Of a stretch of DNA of 64,000 bases, positions 47,501-59,649 are shown piece by piece (position 1 is the first letter of the stretch; the number at the start of each line of letters is the position of its first letter). The notes beneath the pieces were generated by a model. The model did not search any database. It had not been told where the DNA came from and was given only the letters and a program-made list of their open reading frames with translations. The stretch spans positions 530,928 to 594,927 of the forward strand of contig QAOA01002492.1 in assembly GCA_003255065.1 (NCBI GenBank), in the 5' to 3' direction. This stretch comes from Cercis canadensis. Its lineage: Eukaryota; Streptophyta; Magnoliopsida; Fabales; Fabaceae. The translations under genes were made by a program, and so were the position numbers.

Positions 47501-50500
47501 ACTTCACTATCCCATTATTTTAATTTTGAGGTAGCATAAATCCTGAGGGTAGGTAGCAGTGTTAACTTATCACTAGATTTACTGTGGAACAGAGTGGTGT
47601 TCTTTTTTGCTGTATTCTCTTGCATAAGGAGGATTTCTTGTCCTACTTTTTCTTAGTACCCTTTCTCTATTTCTAATGAAATTATTTATATATACATATA
47701 CATAAACACCAAGTCAAGGAAAAATAAAAAATGAAGAAATAAAAAAGAAAAACTGCTAAGTGCCAAGCCAAAGAAATAAGTCATGCTTCCCTGTTTAGAA
47801 TAGCTTCCCACAAGCATAAAGGTACTATATTTTCCTCTACTAGCTTCAAGCCTGCACCACTATTTTCCTCTAACAGCTCAAATTTTCATCCACGACTCAA
47901 GTCATCTTTTTACTAAAGTTGCAGCATGCATATGATAATGCAATTGAACTTATCTCACTTGGCAATTCATATTCAGGAATCAGGATACTCTTTAGAAAGA
48001 TTCAAATCACTATTAAAAGACAATATATTGCAAATCTAGTCAGATTCACTTCGCTGTCACATAAATGTTTCAAGCTGGAGTGTCTCAATTCTAATAGCAG
48101 ACCAGTAACAAAATACAGAAAACCATTAAATCCTGAAATGGCTTGATGTTACACACATCAACAGCAAGCACCTGTAATGCTGTGAGAGCCAAGTTTACAA
48201 GTTGGTTGCATACATGGCCCAGCTCACTTTAAAATGTTGGGAACTTTTTACAGTAAGTAGTATGGGAATAGAGGTGATAATACATCAGTCTTGTCAAAAT
48301 CATAAGGCAGCCAGAGGCACCAAGCCTCCAAAACACCTAGGTGGTGAGGTTGGGCAGGCACCTCATTGAACTGAGGCGGCCATTCAAAAAATGATTGATA
48401 TAGGTTAAAATCATCATAAAAATAAGACTTGGTGCAAAGCAAGTGATGAGAAACCAGAAAAACCATATAAAGACATATTAGAATATAAAACAAAGCTCAT
48501 TTTAAGTCCACAACACAAGACAGCAAAAAAATATTAAAATCATAAGTGCACAGCAGTACAGCACACGTAACCAGGATCTTCAACTGATTGTACTCCCAAC
48601 CAGCTGTCTAAAGGTGGCTGCCTCAGCCTCCTTGGCATTTAGGTGAGGCACTATTCAGGCTAACACCTCAAAAATACCTGATGCAAGTGATTTAAATAAA
48701 CAGTTCAGCCAAAGACACACATGCCCTGAGGCCTGCCTTATTGAACTGTCTCACCTCAGGTACTTTCTGAGGCACTGGCCCTAAATAGCGTTTCACCTAA
48801 GCACAGCAACAGTAGGTTGCAGTTTCACAAAGCAACACAACTGACCGCAAGTAAGGATAAGGCACAAGTTTACAAGTTTAATATCACCATTGATTACACA
48901 TAGGATTATATATATTGCTAAAAGTGGCCATTACTTACCTTGCCCAAGCTTCAATATAGCCGCTGTTATAAACACACTCAGCACCTTCTTGAATACATCA
49001 GCAATAAAGATTGCACTTGGATCCCCAGACCCATTCCAAGCAACAATAATCATAGCCTAAATATGAATTAACCATTTTCAGAAGTGGATCTTATTTGGCA
49101 AGTCATTAAAAGGAAGGGGAGGGGGGGAATGCAGAAAAAATTTAGTACCTGCAAGCACAGAATGAAAAAACTCCACATGCGATCAAAGCTTCTGAAAATA
49201 TGCCAAAATGACCTTATCTCAACAAAATTGACTTTTCCGACCCATCTGTCCTTGTTCGTAGCAGGCTTGTTATCCTGAAAAATAAATTACAGCAAGGCTT
49301 AAAATACAGTACCACATTGTTTCAGCGGTAATGATCCCAAAATCCACTTATACAAGACAATAAAAATATTTACAAACACGGATTAAACATTTTTCCATTT
49401 TTTTATAGCTAATATCATAGTTAAGCACAAAAAGTTTTCTTCCCTTTTTCGTTACTAGTAATCCACCAATATATACCATTATTTACTTTCCAAACATAGC
49501 AAATGAGAATGAGTAACTTATATACAGATCAGAAAGAAATACCAACAGTACAAAAGACCATACAGGGAAACCTCTTGTATGATTAGAAAGAAAAGCCCTA
49601 GCAAACAACAAAAATTAGATCCGAAACTCAACAACTGCCAGTCCAGAGAGGGCTTTTAAATCCAGATCAAATCTATAGCCTGGGAAGATAACATAAACCA
49701 AACACTATACTACGTATACCAGACTGGCTTTCACCCAAAAGCTTGAAACCATGAAAAGCCAGATTCACTTCTACCAAAAGCACCATAAAACAAAAATTGC
49801 TCCTCATTTCAATTAGAACAACTCTAACATATAACTCTTCAACCTAGAAACAATAGTACCAGTATCCTAAAAGAAATACTAAATTATGAGAAAAATCCAA
49901 TCTCGAAATCCCTTTAGCAGCTATAAGCTAACAAAAGCTTGACTCATTTCCCACTACATCCACCCTGCAGAATAATGGGCACACATATATATATGTACAT
50001 ATCGTACACATATATATATATATATATATATACGCATACTATATGCCCAAAAGTGCTGCAGCCATATTCACAAGATCCAATGAACAACAACTAGGTGAAT
50101 CCCCAAGGAAACTACATATATCTTCATTTGTTTAACAGAAGGCACAAGTGAGAGAGAATAAGGATTATAATCACTGCTTACATTAGATTTGTCAAAAACA
50201 ATTTGCTCAGTCAGCAGACAAAAGAAATCAGCATCTGCACGCATTGGCCAACCTAGCCGGAAACAATCAACTGACCTACAATTGTGTCATAAAACGTTAA
50301 TAACTAGACAGGTATAAATAATAAACAGGAAAGGAACAAAATTCTGAACAGCAAAGTATACCAGAAATATTCATTTAAATCATCATAGTTCCTCCATTGA
50401 GAATGCTTTGACCTCCCCCTTTTGCTGCGTTCAGCTTCCTGTTGAACAGAGCAACCATTAATTTTTTATTAGAGAGATCACCAAAATGAAAATGATAAAA

Positions 50501-53500
50501 TTGAATTATATATTTGTGTGCGCTTCCAGGAAGAAAAAAACACAGAAGGAAAAGAAGACAATAAACAATGGCAGAATGCACCTTTGCAATCACGTGATAG
50601 ATAGGAGTAACAACTTTTCTTAAGAAAGCCTCCTCTTCACCTCCATAAGCTGGCTTGACATTCTCTCCTGTCATTGGACTGACATTACCAGCAAGCATAC
50701 CATACAATTCAAAAGCCATCTACAAGAACCACAAAATGTCATCATTTAACAAAGTGGAAGTACCCCAACAAAGAATCTCATTCAATTACACAAAAAATCT
50801 ATGCAAATGACAACGGTACCCAATACCCATGTGAGCATACACCAAAATCATAAGTATAAAAAGAAAAATATATATATACACACACATATACATAGATACA
50901 AACATATCACAACATGAAAACTTCATACCACAATATGAACAGCCATAAACAGCAGATTTCATATATACATACATACATACATATATATATATATATATCA
51001 CAACATGAAAACTTCAAGCAGATTTTGCATCACTTGGACAAAAAATATCAACAAGAATTGAACAAATTTTGTATGTGATTTAAGATTCAAGGAATGTCTG
51101 TCTTAATTGGATAATATCAAATGACTCAAGCAGGACAGGGCAGTTGTCACGCTAGTGATATCTCTTCTTCCATTCCTGCTTTGTTTCAAACATCAGAAAA
51201 CAAAACCTCTCCTTTGAGATTTAAACAGGGATCATTTCTCAATGACGCCACTGGGTAAAAACTCCAGATTTCCAACACATTATCACCATTAAAAAAAAAA
51301 AAAAAAAAAANAAAAAAAAAACAGCTTGTACCCCAAATGGGTAAATGGCCAAAAGAGCAACACATACAGAGGATCACCCAATTAGTTATATAGGGCATTA
51401 TAGCCTGAGAAGAATATTTACACCGGGAGGGAAACATTAACTAGTTCCGTCCCTGTAAATATTTGTTATGAGCTGTCCTTTTCAGTCATTTCCCCAACCT
51501 AAAATTTCTTGGTAGAATTGAAAAGGCAACATAGACACACAGACATACACACGAGATAACCCATTTAGTTTCATATTGCCAACTTCAACTTCAGAATTAC
51601 TTCTCATCGCAAATGCAATCAAGACATATAAAAAATTTGATCAAGGTCAAACTTTGAGGCTTATTTTCCTGTGTGTAATAAAAAAATCCACCAACACAAA
51701 GTTGAAAATCTTGTTAAACGGAAAAGAAATATTATTGTAACACTCTCTCATTCACACATATATGAAAGCATGGCCCTAGAATATAAAATAAATACCATAT
51801 AAAATAGTTCAAGTTATTAAACATACATGGTGATATATATAGCAAAGGCATTCTGGCATGAATCTTAAGTTGGCAGCTTCACCCCAGATCAGAAGATACA
51901 GACCCATGTATAGTAATTTACGCTGTTGCACTTCTTGCTGTATTGTTGGTAACCTGCAATATGCATTTATGAGATATGATGCATGCAAAACCAAATAATA
52001 CATATGTTTCTTTGGAAAACTAGATAAAGAGTTTAAGGAAGGAAACAGATCAGAAGCCCAAATACTGACTTCAAAATTCACATCTCAATTTAAGTGCCTA
52101 TTCTAGTGATTTTACATTGTAAACTAGAATATAAAAATATAAATCCCCTGGCCTCCCAAGGAAGGAAACAATTTCAATATCTTCCTTCCAAATCACCATG
52201 TGGAGTCAAACTAACAGCTCCTAGTCAGAAAGACAGCATCTATCTTTCAACAATATGAGAACAGAAACTCTTACCAAAGGCTACTTTTCCGACCCAAATA
52301 CTTGCACCATTTTTTGTAGTTTTTGAAAAGTTTCTTCATCACTTCTGTCAATGCACGCTCATCCAACTAAGCAAATAACATATGCAAGTCAGTACCACAT
52401 CAAATACAAATTGCTAAATGTATATTCTTATGGAAAATCCTAATGAAAAAAATAAGTTGATAAGCATATCATTCCACAGATGAAGATACATCATCATCAG
52501 AATGGAATGCACAGAAGCAACATAAGCACGGTGCATAACTTTTAAACCCACTGAGATTGCAAATAAAGCCAGAAGGAAAAGGAAACCATTTACACAAAAT
52601 AGCAGGAAGGAAACAAAATAATATTTTGCCACATGATATATTGACATCTAAGAAAATCATCATCCAGAAGATATGTTGTCCTCAGAATGAACAACACAAA
52701 AACAACATAAGCATGGTGCATAACTCTTAAACCCATTGAGATAACAAATGAAGCCAGAAGGCAACCATTAACACCAACTAGCAGGAACGAAACAAAAAAA
52801 ATGTTTTGCTGCATGATATATTGCATCTAAGAAAATCATCATCCAGAAGATACACTGTCATCAGAATGAACTGCAGAGAAGCAACATAAGCATGGTGCAT
52901 AACTTTCAAAATCCGTTGAGATTGCAAATGAAACCAGAAGGCCACCATTTATATCAAATAGCAGGAAGGAAACAAAAGAAATATTTAGCCGCATGATACA
53001 TCGACATCTAAGAAAACCATCATCCATCTATAAGAGACCAATTTTAACACCAAGAATGTATTATTATTAAATGCTTCCACCTCCCCACAAGCTATGGGAA
53101 ATTATCAATATAAAATGTTCAAACTAGGTTTCAATTTTGTGTATAAAATTAAGAGTGAAGGACAGCACCTGCATTGAAATTGAAACTATTAATAAAGAGA
53201 GTGAAAGCTTTAGAGGCAACATAATATCTAACAAATGTCACAGAGCTCTAGCCCTAAGTTTGTGATGCTGTCTGCAGAGAAAGAAGCAGCGCATACACTG
53301 TGTACTACAGCAAAATAGCTTCTAAGACAGTACTAATAGAGCATGCATTAGCAATCAAGTATAAAGTTCAAATTAATGCAAGAGGTAAAGAGGACAGAGA
53401 GTAACATTTATTATGACTAATGTTTTCCTTGGGGATATAAATGAAACAAAGGGTCAATTATCCACATAGAAACTAACCTTTGGCTGTTGATCAGGCTTGG

Positions 53501-56500
53501 GAAATTGTCTTATGTGCACATTTGCAAGCAATAAGATCAGGTGCTCCCTCTGATTTGCCACGTTATGCTTCTGCATTTTATATAAATATATATTAAAAAC
53601 AACAGATGGTAAACAACCTTAATTGGATTCAGTAGTGAGTCTAGTGACCATAAAGTTTTTTCCTGCTAAAATATTGCAAGACTCAAAAATGCATAGAAAA
53701 AGGAGGCATCTTCCATTTGTCCTGTACCTGAAATCCAAACATTGCCCCAAGCCAATCAAGAATGTCTTCATCTTTTTTCTTCTTGTAGTCTTTAGGCCAG
53801 GGAAGACCCCTAGTGTTACGAAGAGCAAACACAGCAGCTTGGATCTGTAAAAAATTATGAATATTTTAATCAATTGCGGAAAAGATATAAAAGTGGCCAG
53901 AAATATGCATGTAAGAAACTAAAGGATATACCTCAGGAAACCTCATGATTGCCTGATTTGCACTATCAGGATCAAGAGGAAGAATATTGTAAGGGACTAA
54001 GATCTCTGTCTTTTCAGCAACTTTATCTTGAGTCTCCAAAATCTATTACAGTGTCAACAGCATATCAATCATAAATGTCACAACCAGTAAAATCCAAAAA
54101 TCTAAAAAGAAAATTCAATTAGAAATATATTAAATATGGATTGAAGGAAATGGAACACCAATAGGAAAATAACATCTAAAGAGGGATGAAAAAATAACCT
54201 CACGATCAACTTCCATAGATTGTGTCATGTTAACAGCCTTTAAAACCTCAAACAGAACATTAGCAGTCTGGTATGCCTTGGTTAGCTGTGCACTAAAAAG
54301 AAGCAGACGAGTTCATTGTCAGTCATGCAATAGCCAGTGAACAAAATCATATAGCACATTACCTAGTGAACCTACCGATCAGCTTTATCAGCAGCATTTT
54401 GTAAAGCTTGGATATATTTTTTGTAGTAATGCTGATAGAAACTCTGCATCTCACGAGCATCACTTTTTTTAACCCTTCCCTTGAGTGTTGGATCATTTTC
54501 CTAAAAACAGAGCAAGACAACAAGAAATAAATATAATTAATATGAAATAGTTTCATATAAAATAGATGCCTTGATCATTATTAAAATCTTAGTATGAGCA
54601 GTTGTTCATTCTAACAGCAAAAAGGTTCATATAAAAGCTCTTCAGGAGATTTTATAGTTTAAATTCAAATCTATGTCACCTTTAACAAGGAAAGGAAGTA
54701 TCAGACAACATGACCTCCAAAGTGGATAGAGCTAAAAGCTTAGAGCCTTTAAAATGTACAAAATTCCATCTAAGCAGGGTAGCCATCAACATGACACTTT
54801 CCACTAATGCTTATAAAATATGTTGTATGCTTCAGTGACATAATTCAATCACTCCCAAAGTACCCATGAGCAGGGGACCACTCAATAGACACTTTTCAAT
54901 CCATGCTTAAAAACATATTGTATGCTTAAGCTTCCCACCTCAACTACTAAAAATAGTGCCCAGGAGCTTGATAAATGTCCTCTTCCAATGACATATTAAT
55001 GAAGAACAAGGACAGAAATACTCCAAAGTTGACAAATTCTTTGTGATTGATAAATTCAGAAAAAGTTTCAAAAGAAGTGAAACATTAGAACTACAATAAG
55101 GCTAACTTATCCAAACATATAATAAAGACCCTAAATTACAAATCAAAATTACCAAATCAAATACTATAATCAACAAATAAAATCCATAATTCTTGGATCA
55201 ACAAACTCGATAAAAATTATTCCCATTCTAAATCACATACTTTCATGGTTCATAGCCTTAATGGGTATGATAAAGGGCACAGCTATAGCAACCAGATCCG
55301 GATAAGGCAAACCAGATTCACCTATGTTATATCTTCAAAAGACCAATAGATAAATGCAAATATCCAAATATGGGCGGCAACAACAAATACATTAGCATGC
55401 ATTTGGAATGTCAAGTCACATATGAATAGTAGCAAGGAGTTATTGGCAATAATCATACTAACTGTCTCTAGTACAAAGAAACATTTTAATGCTTACTCTT
55501 TCAAGGCGTTGAAGAAGTGCAGTTTTGAATTGCCGAACACCACGACCACTTGAAGTTGGGTCCAACCTATGAGCCTTCTCAAAGGCATAAAACCGGCCTA
55601 CAAGAAAAAAAATTGCATGCATCACTTAGAAAGAAAGACAGTCATGCATCAGTAAATAACGAATATTTAAAGGACAAACAGCAAAGAAACATTTCCACAA
55701 ACAGGAATCATGCCACAAAAAGTTTCAATAACTTGCCAAAGCCTATGAAAGAAATTTCATACACAGGTTAGAATAAAATTAAGGGAGAATTATTCCCAGG
55801 TTTGAGAACCTAGGAATAAAGACCAAATGGTGCAGAAGCAGGCACCTTCCACACTATTTGGTCTTTTTTTACCAAATTTGAACCTTGGAGTCCTTTTCCC
55901 TAAGATTAACAAGTTCAGGAATCTGTGACCTAACTGTTCCACAACAACACAGAAAACAATTTGTTTAAATGAAATTATTAGAAACATGCAAAGGGGAGGG
56001 AGAAAAGTTGTAAATACTCTAGAATGAAATGATAACTTTTGGATAAGTTTTTAAATGATCAAATGGTCATAATTCTCAGCCCTTAACATGCATTTTGACA
56101 TCTAGAGAAAAATAAGTCATTCTGCCTCACACCATGTGAACAGTAATATGGAAATTAAATTTGATGATCCGTTATACTATTGAAAATGCATTACCAAGTG
56201 GTTGATATCCTTATTCAATGTCACAGTATAATAATTAATTTTATTTTTTTTTTTAATAAAAGAACACTTCATTAGGAGAGTAAGAAAATACAGAGCAGGA
56301 GGAAATAGTTAGTTAACTTTGGGGATAATCAATCAACTTGAATAAAAAAAAGAAAGGTATCAATAGATATCTACATTTATGTGATCAACAAGGACACTTT
56401 TCATCACTAGCCCCAGACAAATGTTTACAAGGTGTTATATTTCAAATCCAGTCAAATGTTTTAATAAGCAGGAACATTACATTCGTCCACTGAGACTGCT

Positions 56501-57302
56501 TTCAGAAATCAATAAGGCCATAACTATTCGCAAGAAATGAACTTATTGGAATATATACACATCTAACATTATAAACAATAGAAGGAATTAAAACATGATA
56601 TGTTGTGATTGCCAAGCTCAATAGGATGTCCTGCAACAACACTGTTAAAAGTTAAACAATAAACTAAAAGGCATAATCATACAGAAACAATTTTGTGGCC
56701 ATTTACCGACCCATGCCTCCTGAGCTACAGCTAAAGTAAAGAACAGTGAACGCGATCTCAGCCACCACTAGGCAGAACAGGGATCAATGACAACATCAAT
56801 TGAACACCAAATTTTCTCGTATGCATGCACGTGGCACACAGATACTCCACTAAGCAGGTAGATAAAACAGAAGCAAGCAGAGAATGTTAGTCAGATAAGC
56901 ACAAACACAAAGATTGGCTTTTTTGACAACGAAGAATACTACATGCTGGTTTAGATAAAATGCAACCGAAGACAAGAGCCTAATCAACGTTAAAAATCAG
57001 ACCCCACAAGATACATTTCACTTAGTCTGTGAACAGATACAGAACCATAACTTTCTATACATGAAAACCAAAAATTAAGAAAATGCATAATGTGCAATCA
57101 ACTTACAGAGATAAGCAACTCTTGGATGGGTATTTTCAACTTCATTAGCAACACGAAGAATAGGTGCAATCTCAACGAGAGACGAAGGAACAACCTCACT
57201 ATCAAATATCGATTCTCCAAGGTTCCCAGCAGTCTGCGTCCGCATGATCCGCCTCTGCGGCTGCTGCGGCTGCTGGTCTGAAGTGGAAGCCCTGGACGAC
57301 AT
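37266..57302 (-). CDS. CALS3: Callose synthase (beta-1,3-glucan synthase, CalS1/2/3 group, CalS3/GSL12-like), complete
   Basis: Plasma-membrane enzyme making callose from UDP-glucose. The 42 exons, from the start codon down, are 57302-57107, 55597-55497, 54500-54376, 54292-54199, 54042-53932, 53844-53728, 53570-53478, 52366-52275, 51953-51827, 50719-50582, 50438-50362, 50275-50182, 49274-49149, 49056-48939, 47381-47047, 46914-46862, 46748-46688, 46273-46192, 46114-46065, 45986-45900, 45122-44988, 44901-44807, 44698-44614, 44538-44378, 44061-43938, 43844-43744, 43653-43521, 43434-43283, 42687-42578, 42477-42352, 42191-42123, 41966-41780, 41698-41545, 40774-40655, 40576-40458, 40361-40278, 39919-39807, 39728-39499, 39402-38605, 38498-38448, 38212-38027, 37514-37266. 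The sum is 5859 nt, or 1952 aa plus stop, close to Arabidopsis CalS3 (about 1955). All introns are GT-AG. Visible features: N-terminal [18 protein letters not shown]1-type [20 protein letters not shown]; membrane segments in exons 15-19; the cytosolic catalytic loop in exons 21-38; multiple C-terminal membrane segments in exons 39-42; end SSRNKE. CalS3 acts at plasmodesmata; assignment to CalS3 rather than CalS1/2 is by overall resemblance. Confidence 0.97.
38550..38588. repeat. Poly-A/T tract in callose synthase intron 39
   Basis: About 38 uninterrupted A on the plus strand, close to the 3' end of exon 39. Its length is likely unreliable. A second tract with an N lies at 51290-51320 in intron 9. 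Confidence 0.9.
44234..44355. repeat. 61-bp tandem duplication in callose synthase intron 24
   Basis: Copies 44234-44294 and 44295-44355, each starting TAGGAATATTACA and ending ACCAACCACATC, with only about four differences. Confidence 0.92.
45578..45743. repeat. 83-bp tandem duplication in callose synthase intron 20
   Basis: Copies 45578-45660 and 45661-45743, both starting CAGAATTTTGACATGAAAAA, with few differences. Confidence 0.92.
46332..46630. repeat. About 150-bp tandem duplication in callose synthase intron 17
   Basis: Copies start at 46332 and 46482 (GATTGAAACTxCAGTxAAATC) and share GGCCCAAA, AACAAGGAGGATTA and AACTGTTTCATCA blocks. They are more diverged than the duplications in introns 20 and 24. 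Confidence 0.88.
48290..48800. repeat. GAGGC/GCCTC-rich repeat in callose synthase intron 14
   Basis: Scattered AGGCACCTCA, CTGAGGCGGCC, CTGCCTCAGCCTC and CACCTCAGG motifs in both orientations, unlike the surrounding intron. It may be a decayed MITE or similar small element. No clean terminal repeats or target duplication were found. Confidence 0.35.
49987..50032. repeat. (AT)n microsatellite in callose synthase intron 12
   Basis: ATATAT runs with a few interruptions. A further TATA/CATA microsatellite lies at 50960-50998. Confidence 0.85.
52475..53026. repeat. About 180-bp unit, three tandem copies, in callose synthase intron 7
   Basis: Copies at about 52475-52650, 52651-52829 and 52830-53010, and the beginning of a fourth at 53011-53026. 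Shared landmarks are AGAAAATCATCATCCAGAAGATA, CATAAGCAxGGTGCATAACT and AGCAGGAAxGAAACAAAA. The copies differ by about 10-15 percent by eye. Confidence 0.9.
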
Positions 57303-57466
57303 TTTCTCAGACTCGAATCAAACTCACAGAATCCGAAAGACCCAGGCTTCCTATTGAGTAAAACAAACACACACAAAACAGTCAGAGTAGTAATAACCCA
57401 GAATCATACATCAATCAAACAATCAGAAGCATAAAGCTCCATGAACAAAGGAACAGAAAAAGTACC

Positions 57467-57502
57467 AGCTAACTCAGAAAGCTAAGCCTCTGATTCCAAC
57501 AT
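57467..57502 (-). other. Callose synthase 5'-UTR exon with a short uORF
   Basis: On the minus strand a T-rich tract and TTGCAG precede 57502, and GTACTTTT follows 57467, so a 36-nt noncoding exon is likely. It opens directly with ATG and encodes MLESEA then TAG (57502-57482). A further acceptor (CTCAATAG) near 57351 joins to the 5' UTR in front of the main ATG at 57302. The reading is inferred from splice signals only. Confidence 0.6.
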
Positions 57503-57593
57503 CTGCAATAAAAAAAAAATGATACATTCTTAAGTTAAAATGCAACACAGAATACCAAGAAAATCATGCGCATTGAGAGAGAGAGCTTACAAA

Positions 57594-57720
57594 TAGAGCC
57601 AAGGGAGTAGTTACAGGCAGAGCAGAAACCCTAGGAGAGAGAGAGAGAGAGATATGGCAGAGGAAGAAGAGTTGAGAGACAGAGAGAGTGTCTGCAAGTG
57701 TAAGCTACTTAGCAGCAAAG
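57594..57720 (-). other. Callose synthase first 5'-UTR exon (pyrimidine-rich)
   Basis: The minus strand carries a CT-rich leader (TCTCTCTCTCTC run at 57632-57652) ending in a TTT|GTAAGCTC donor near 57593. CT-rich leaders are common in plant housekeeping genes. The transcription start is not determinable, and no TATA box stands out upstream. Confidence 0.5.
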
Positions 57721-57779
57721 AAAAGCAAAGCAGTGTGTGTGAGAGCCTTTTGGGAAAGTGAAGTTACTATCGAGTAGTA

Positions 57780-59150
57780 ATAACCCATTCTACATTTCTA
57801 CTGTAGTTATAGTGGGGTCAGATTCTCTTGGAATTTGGTTCTTCAGAAGGGCGTGGGGTTTCCGCCGAAATAACAGTAGTGCCACTGAGCTCTCGAGTTA
57901 GTGGTTCACAACTAACCGTTGTAGTTTTTGAATAATTAAAATCTCATTAACTTTTTGAATTTTCAAAATCTATCCTAACGTCAAATAAAAAAAAAGTTTT
58001 TAAAAAAATAATTAAATGGATGGTTTCTGTTTTTGTTTTGGTAAAAAATGGATGGTTTCTTTACTTCAATGATAAAGTTTGCAGAAAAAAATATCTGTTT
58101 TAAAACTATATATCAAACTACTAATATTTTCTTTTAAATTTGAGTCACTTCATTACATTTAAAGTAACTTGTTAAGTCGTTCTATGAACAAATAAAATAA
58201 CCTAAAGCTGTCAATACATAATGGGTCGTTGTTTAATCATTTCATTGCATAATAGAGCAACTTAACAAAAAAAATTTAAAATTTGCAATGTATGGTCATT
58301 TATTTTTAGGTCACTTCATCACTCATGACAAGTCACTCCATGCATGATGGAGTGACTCAATAAAATAAAATAAAAAAACTTTAATATTTTGGTATTTTGT
58401 TTCAAAACATGAATAAATAGACGTTATAACTAAGAAACATGATTCATACAAATCAATCTATTGAAAAGTTTTCTCATTATATTTGGCATTTGCTAGACAA
58501 ATAGAAGATAGACAGAAGGATTATTCTCATACTAATATGAGTTACAGAAGTTTATCTAAATTTTTAAAAAAATCTGAACATCTATGGCAAATAAAAAATA
58601 ATAATATGCATATACCATTATTACCTTGAGTTATGAGTATTTTCATTAATGTCATATCATAAAAAGGATTAGCTTTGTGGTGGTGACAAGTATGTCATGT
58701 GTGAATTGGCATATGTAATATATTTGATTTTTGTCTCTATTAATTTATTGGGGTCAAGCCACAAGATTTTTTTCGGAAATTAACGAGTTCGGGCATGAAT
58801 CTATCTTACGCTTAGACTAGAGCTCTTAACTAATGAAGTACTTAAAAATTGGCTTAAACACCATCTCACCTCATACAAAAATAAATCATTAGTGATATGT
58901 TTCTTCAAAATAATAAAATCTCAGTTTTCTTATTTGAATTTTGTAAAATTATCAGTTTCCAGCACTTAGGTTTAAACAATAAAATTTTAATGAAGTAATC
59001 AAATATATCTTAAATCAGAAATATATATTATTTTTTGATTCATTAGAGGCTACAATATGGGAAAATTAACTAAAAAAATGCAATTTAATTAAAAAAATTC
59101 ATAATTAGGTTAGTTTTAAAAATAATTACAGAAATGGGTCAGTTTTTAAA
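57780..59150. other. Intergenic between callose synthase and the hairpin/PMD region
   Basis: Very AT-rich. The part next to 57780 should hold the callose synthase promoter. Nothing else recognised. Confidence 0.5.
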
Positions 59151-59309
59151 TGTAATAAACGTCAATGTGTTTTTGTAAGAAAATGCCAAATCAATTACGC
59201 GTTTTAATCAATAAACGCAGAATTAAAATTGCGTTTTAAGTAATAAACGCCAAATTGAAAAATGAAAAAACACTGAATTGAAAAATGAAAAAACGTTGAA
59301 TTGAAAAAT

Positions 59310-59490
59310 GGCCAGCTGACATTGACCTCGGGACTAAGGAAAACGTTGATTTGATTCTGCGTTTTCCAATGAAAAACGCAGAATCAAATTCGCGTTTTAT
59401 GTATAAAACGCTAAAATGATTCTATGTTTTTCATTAAAAAACACAGAATCAAATCAGCGTTTTCCTTAGTCCCGAGGTTGACCGTTGGCC
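59310..59490. repeat. 181-bp fold-back (near-perfect inverted repeat)
   Basis: The left arm starts GGCCAGCTGACATTGACCTC and the right arm in reverse complement starts GGCCAACGGTCAACCTCG. From CTCGGGACTAAGGAAAACG onward the two arms match almost base for base to the centre, near TTTTATGTATAAAA at about 59398-59412. Each arm also contains a smaller palindrome (GATTCTGCGTTTT with AAAACGCAGAATC). The flank at 59180-59300 repeats the same AAACGC/GCGTTT motif. No protein is encoded. It could be a small MITE-like fold-back transposon or the source of a long hairpin RNA. Confidence 0.9.
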
Positions 59491-59649
59491 TTTCACCCCC
59501 CACCCCTTCACCTTCTCCCTCCGGCCTCTTCTTCTTCTTCACCTCTTCACCTCTTTACCTCTTCACCTTCATTCTCTTCCATTGTCATTCCTCTCTTCCA
59601 TTGCCACCCTCCTCTGCCTTGTCATTTTCATTTCACTAGACTTATAGAA

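Noticed and set aside
52414-53027. Series of Cys/Phe-rich minus-strand frames resembling each other
   Set aside because: They arise from the three-copy 180-bp intronic repeat of the callose synthase gene and lie between two confirmed exons.
37266-57302. Callose synthase as a retrotransposon-disrupted pseudogene
   Set aside because: All 42 exons splice with GT-AG borders into one uninterrupted 1952-codon frame, and no transposon interrupts an exon.
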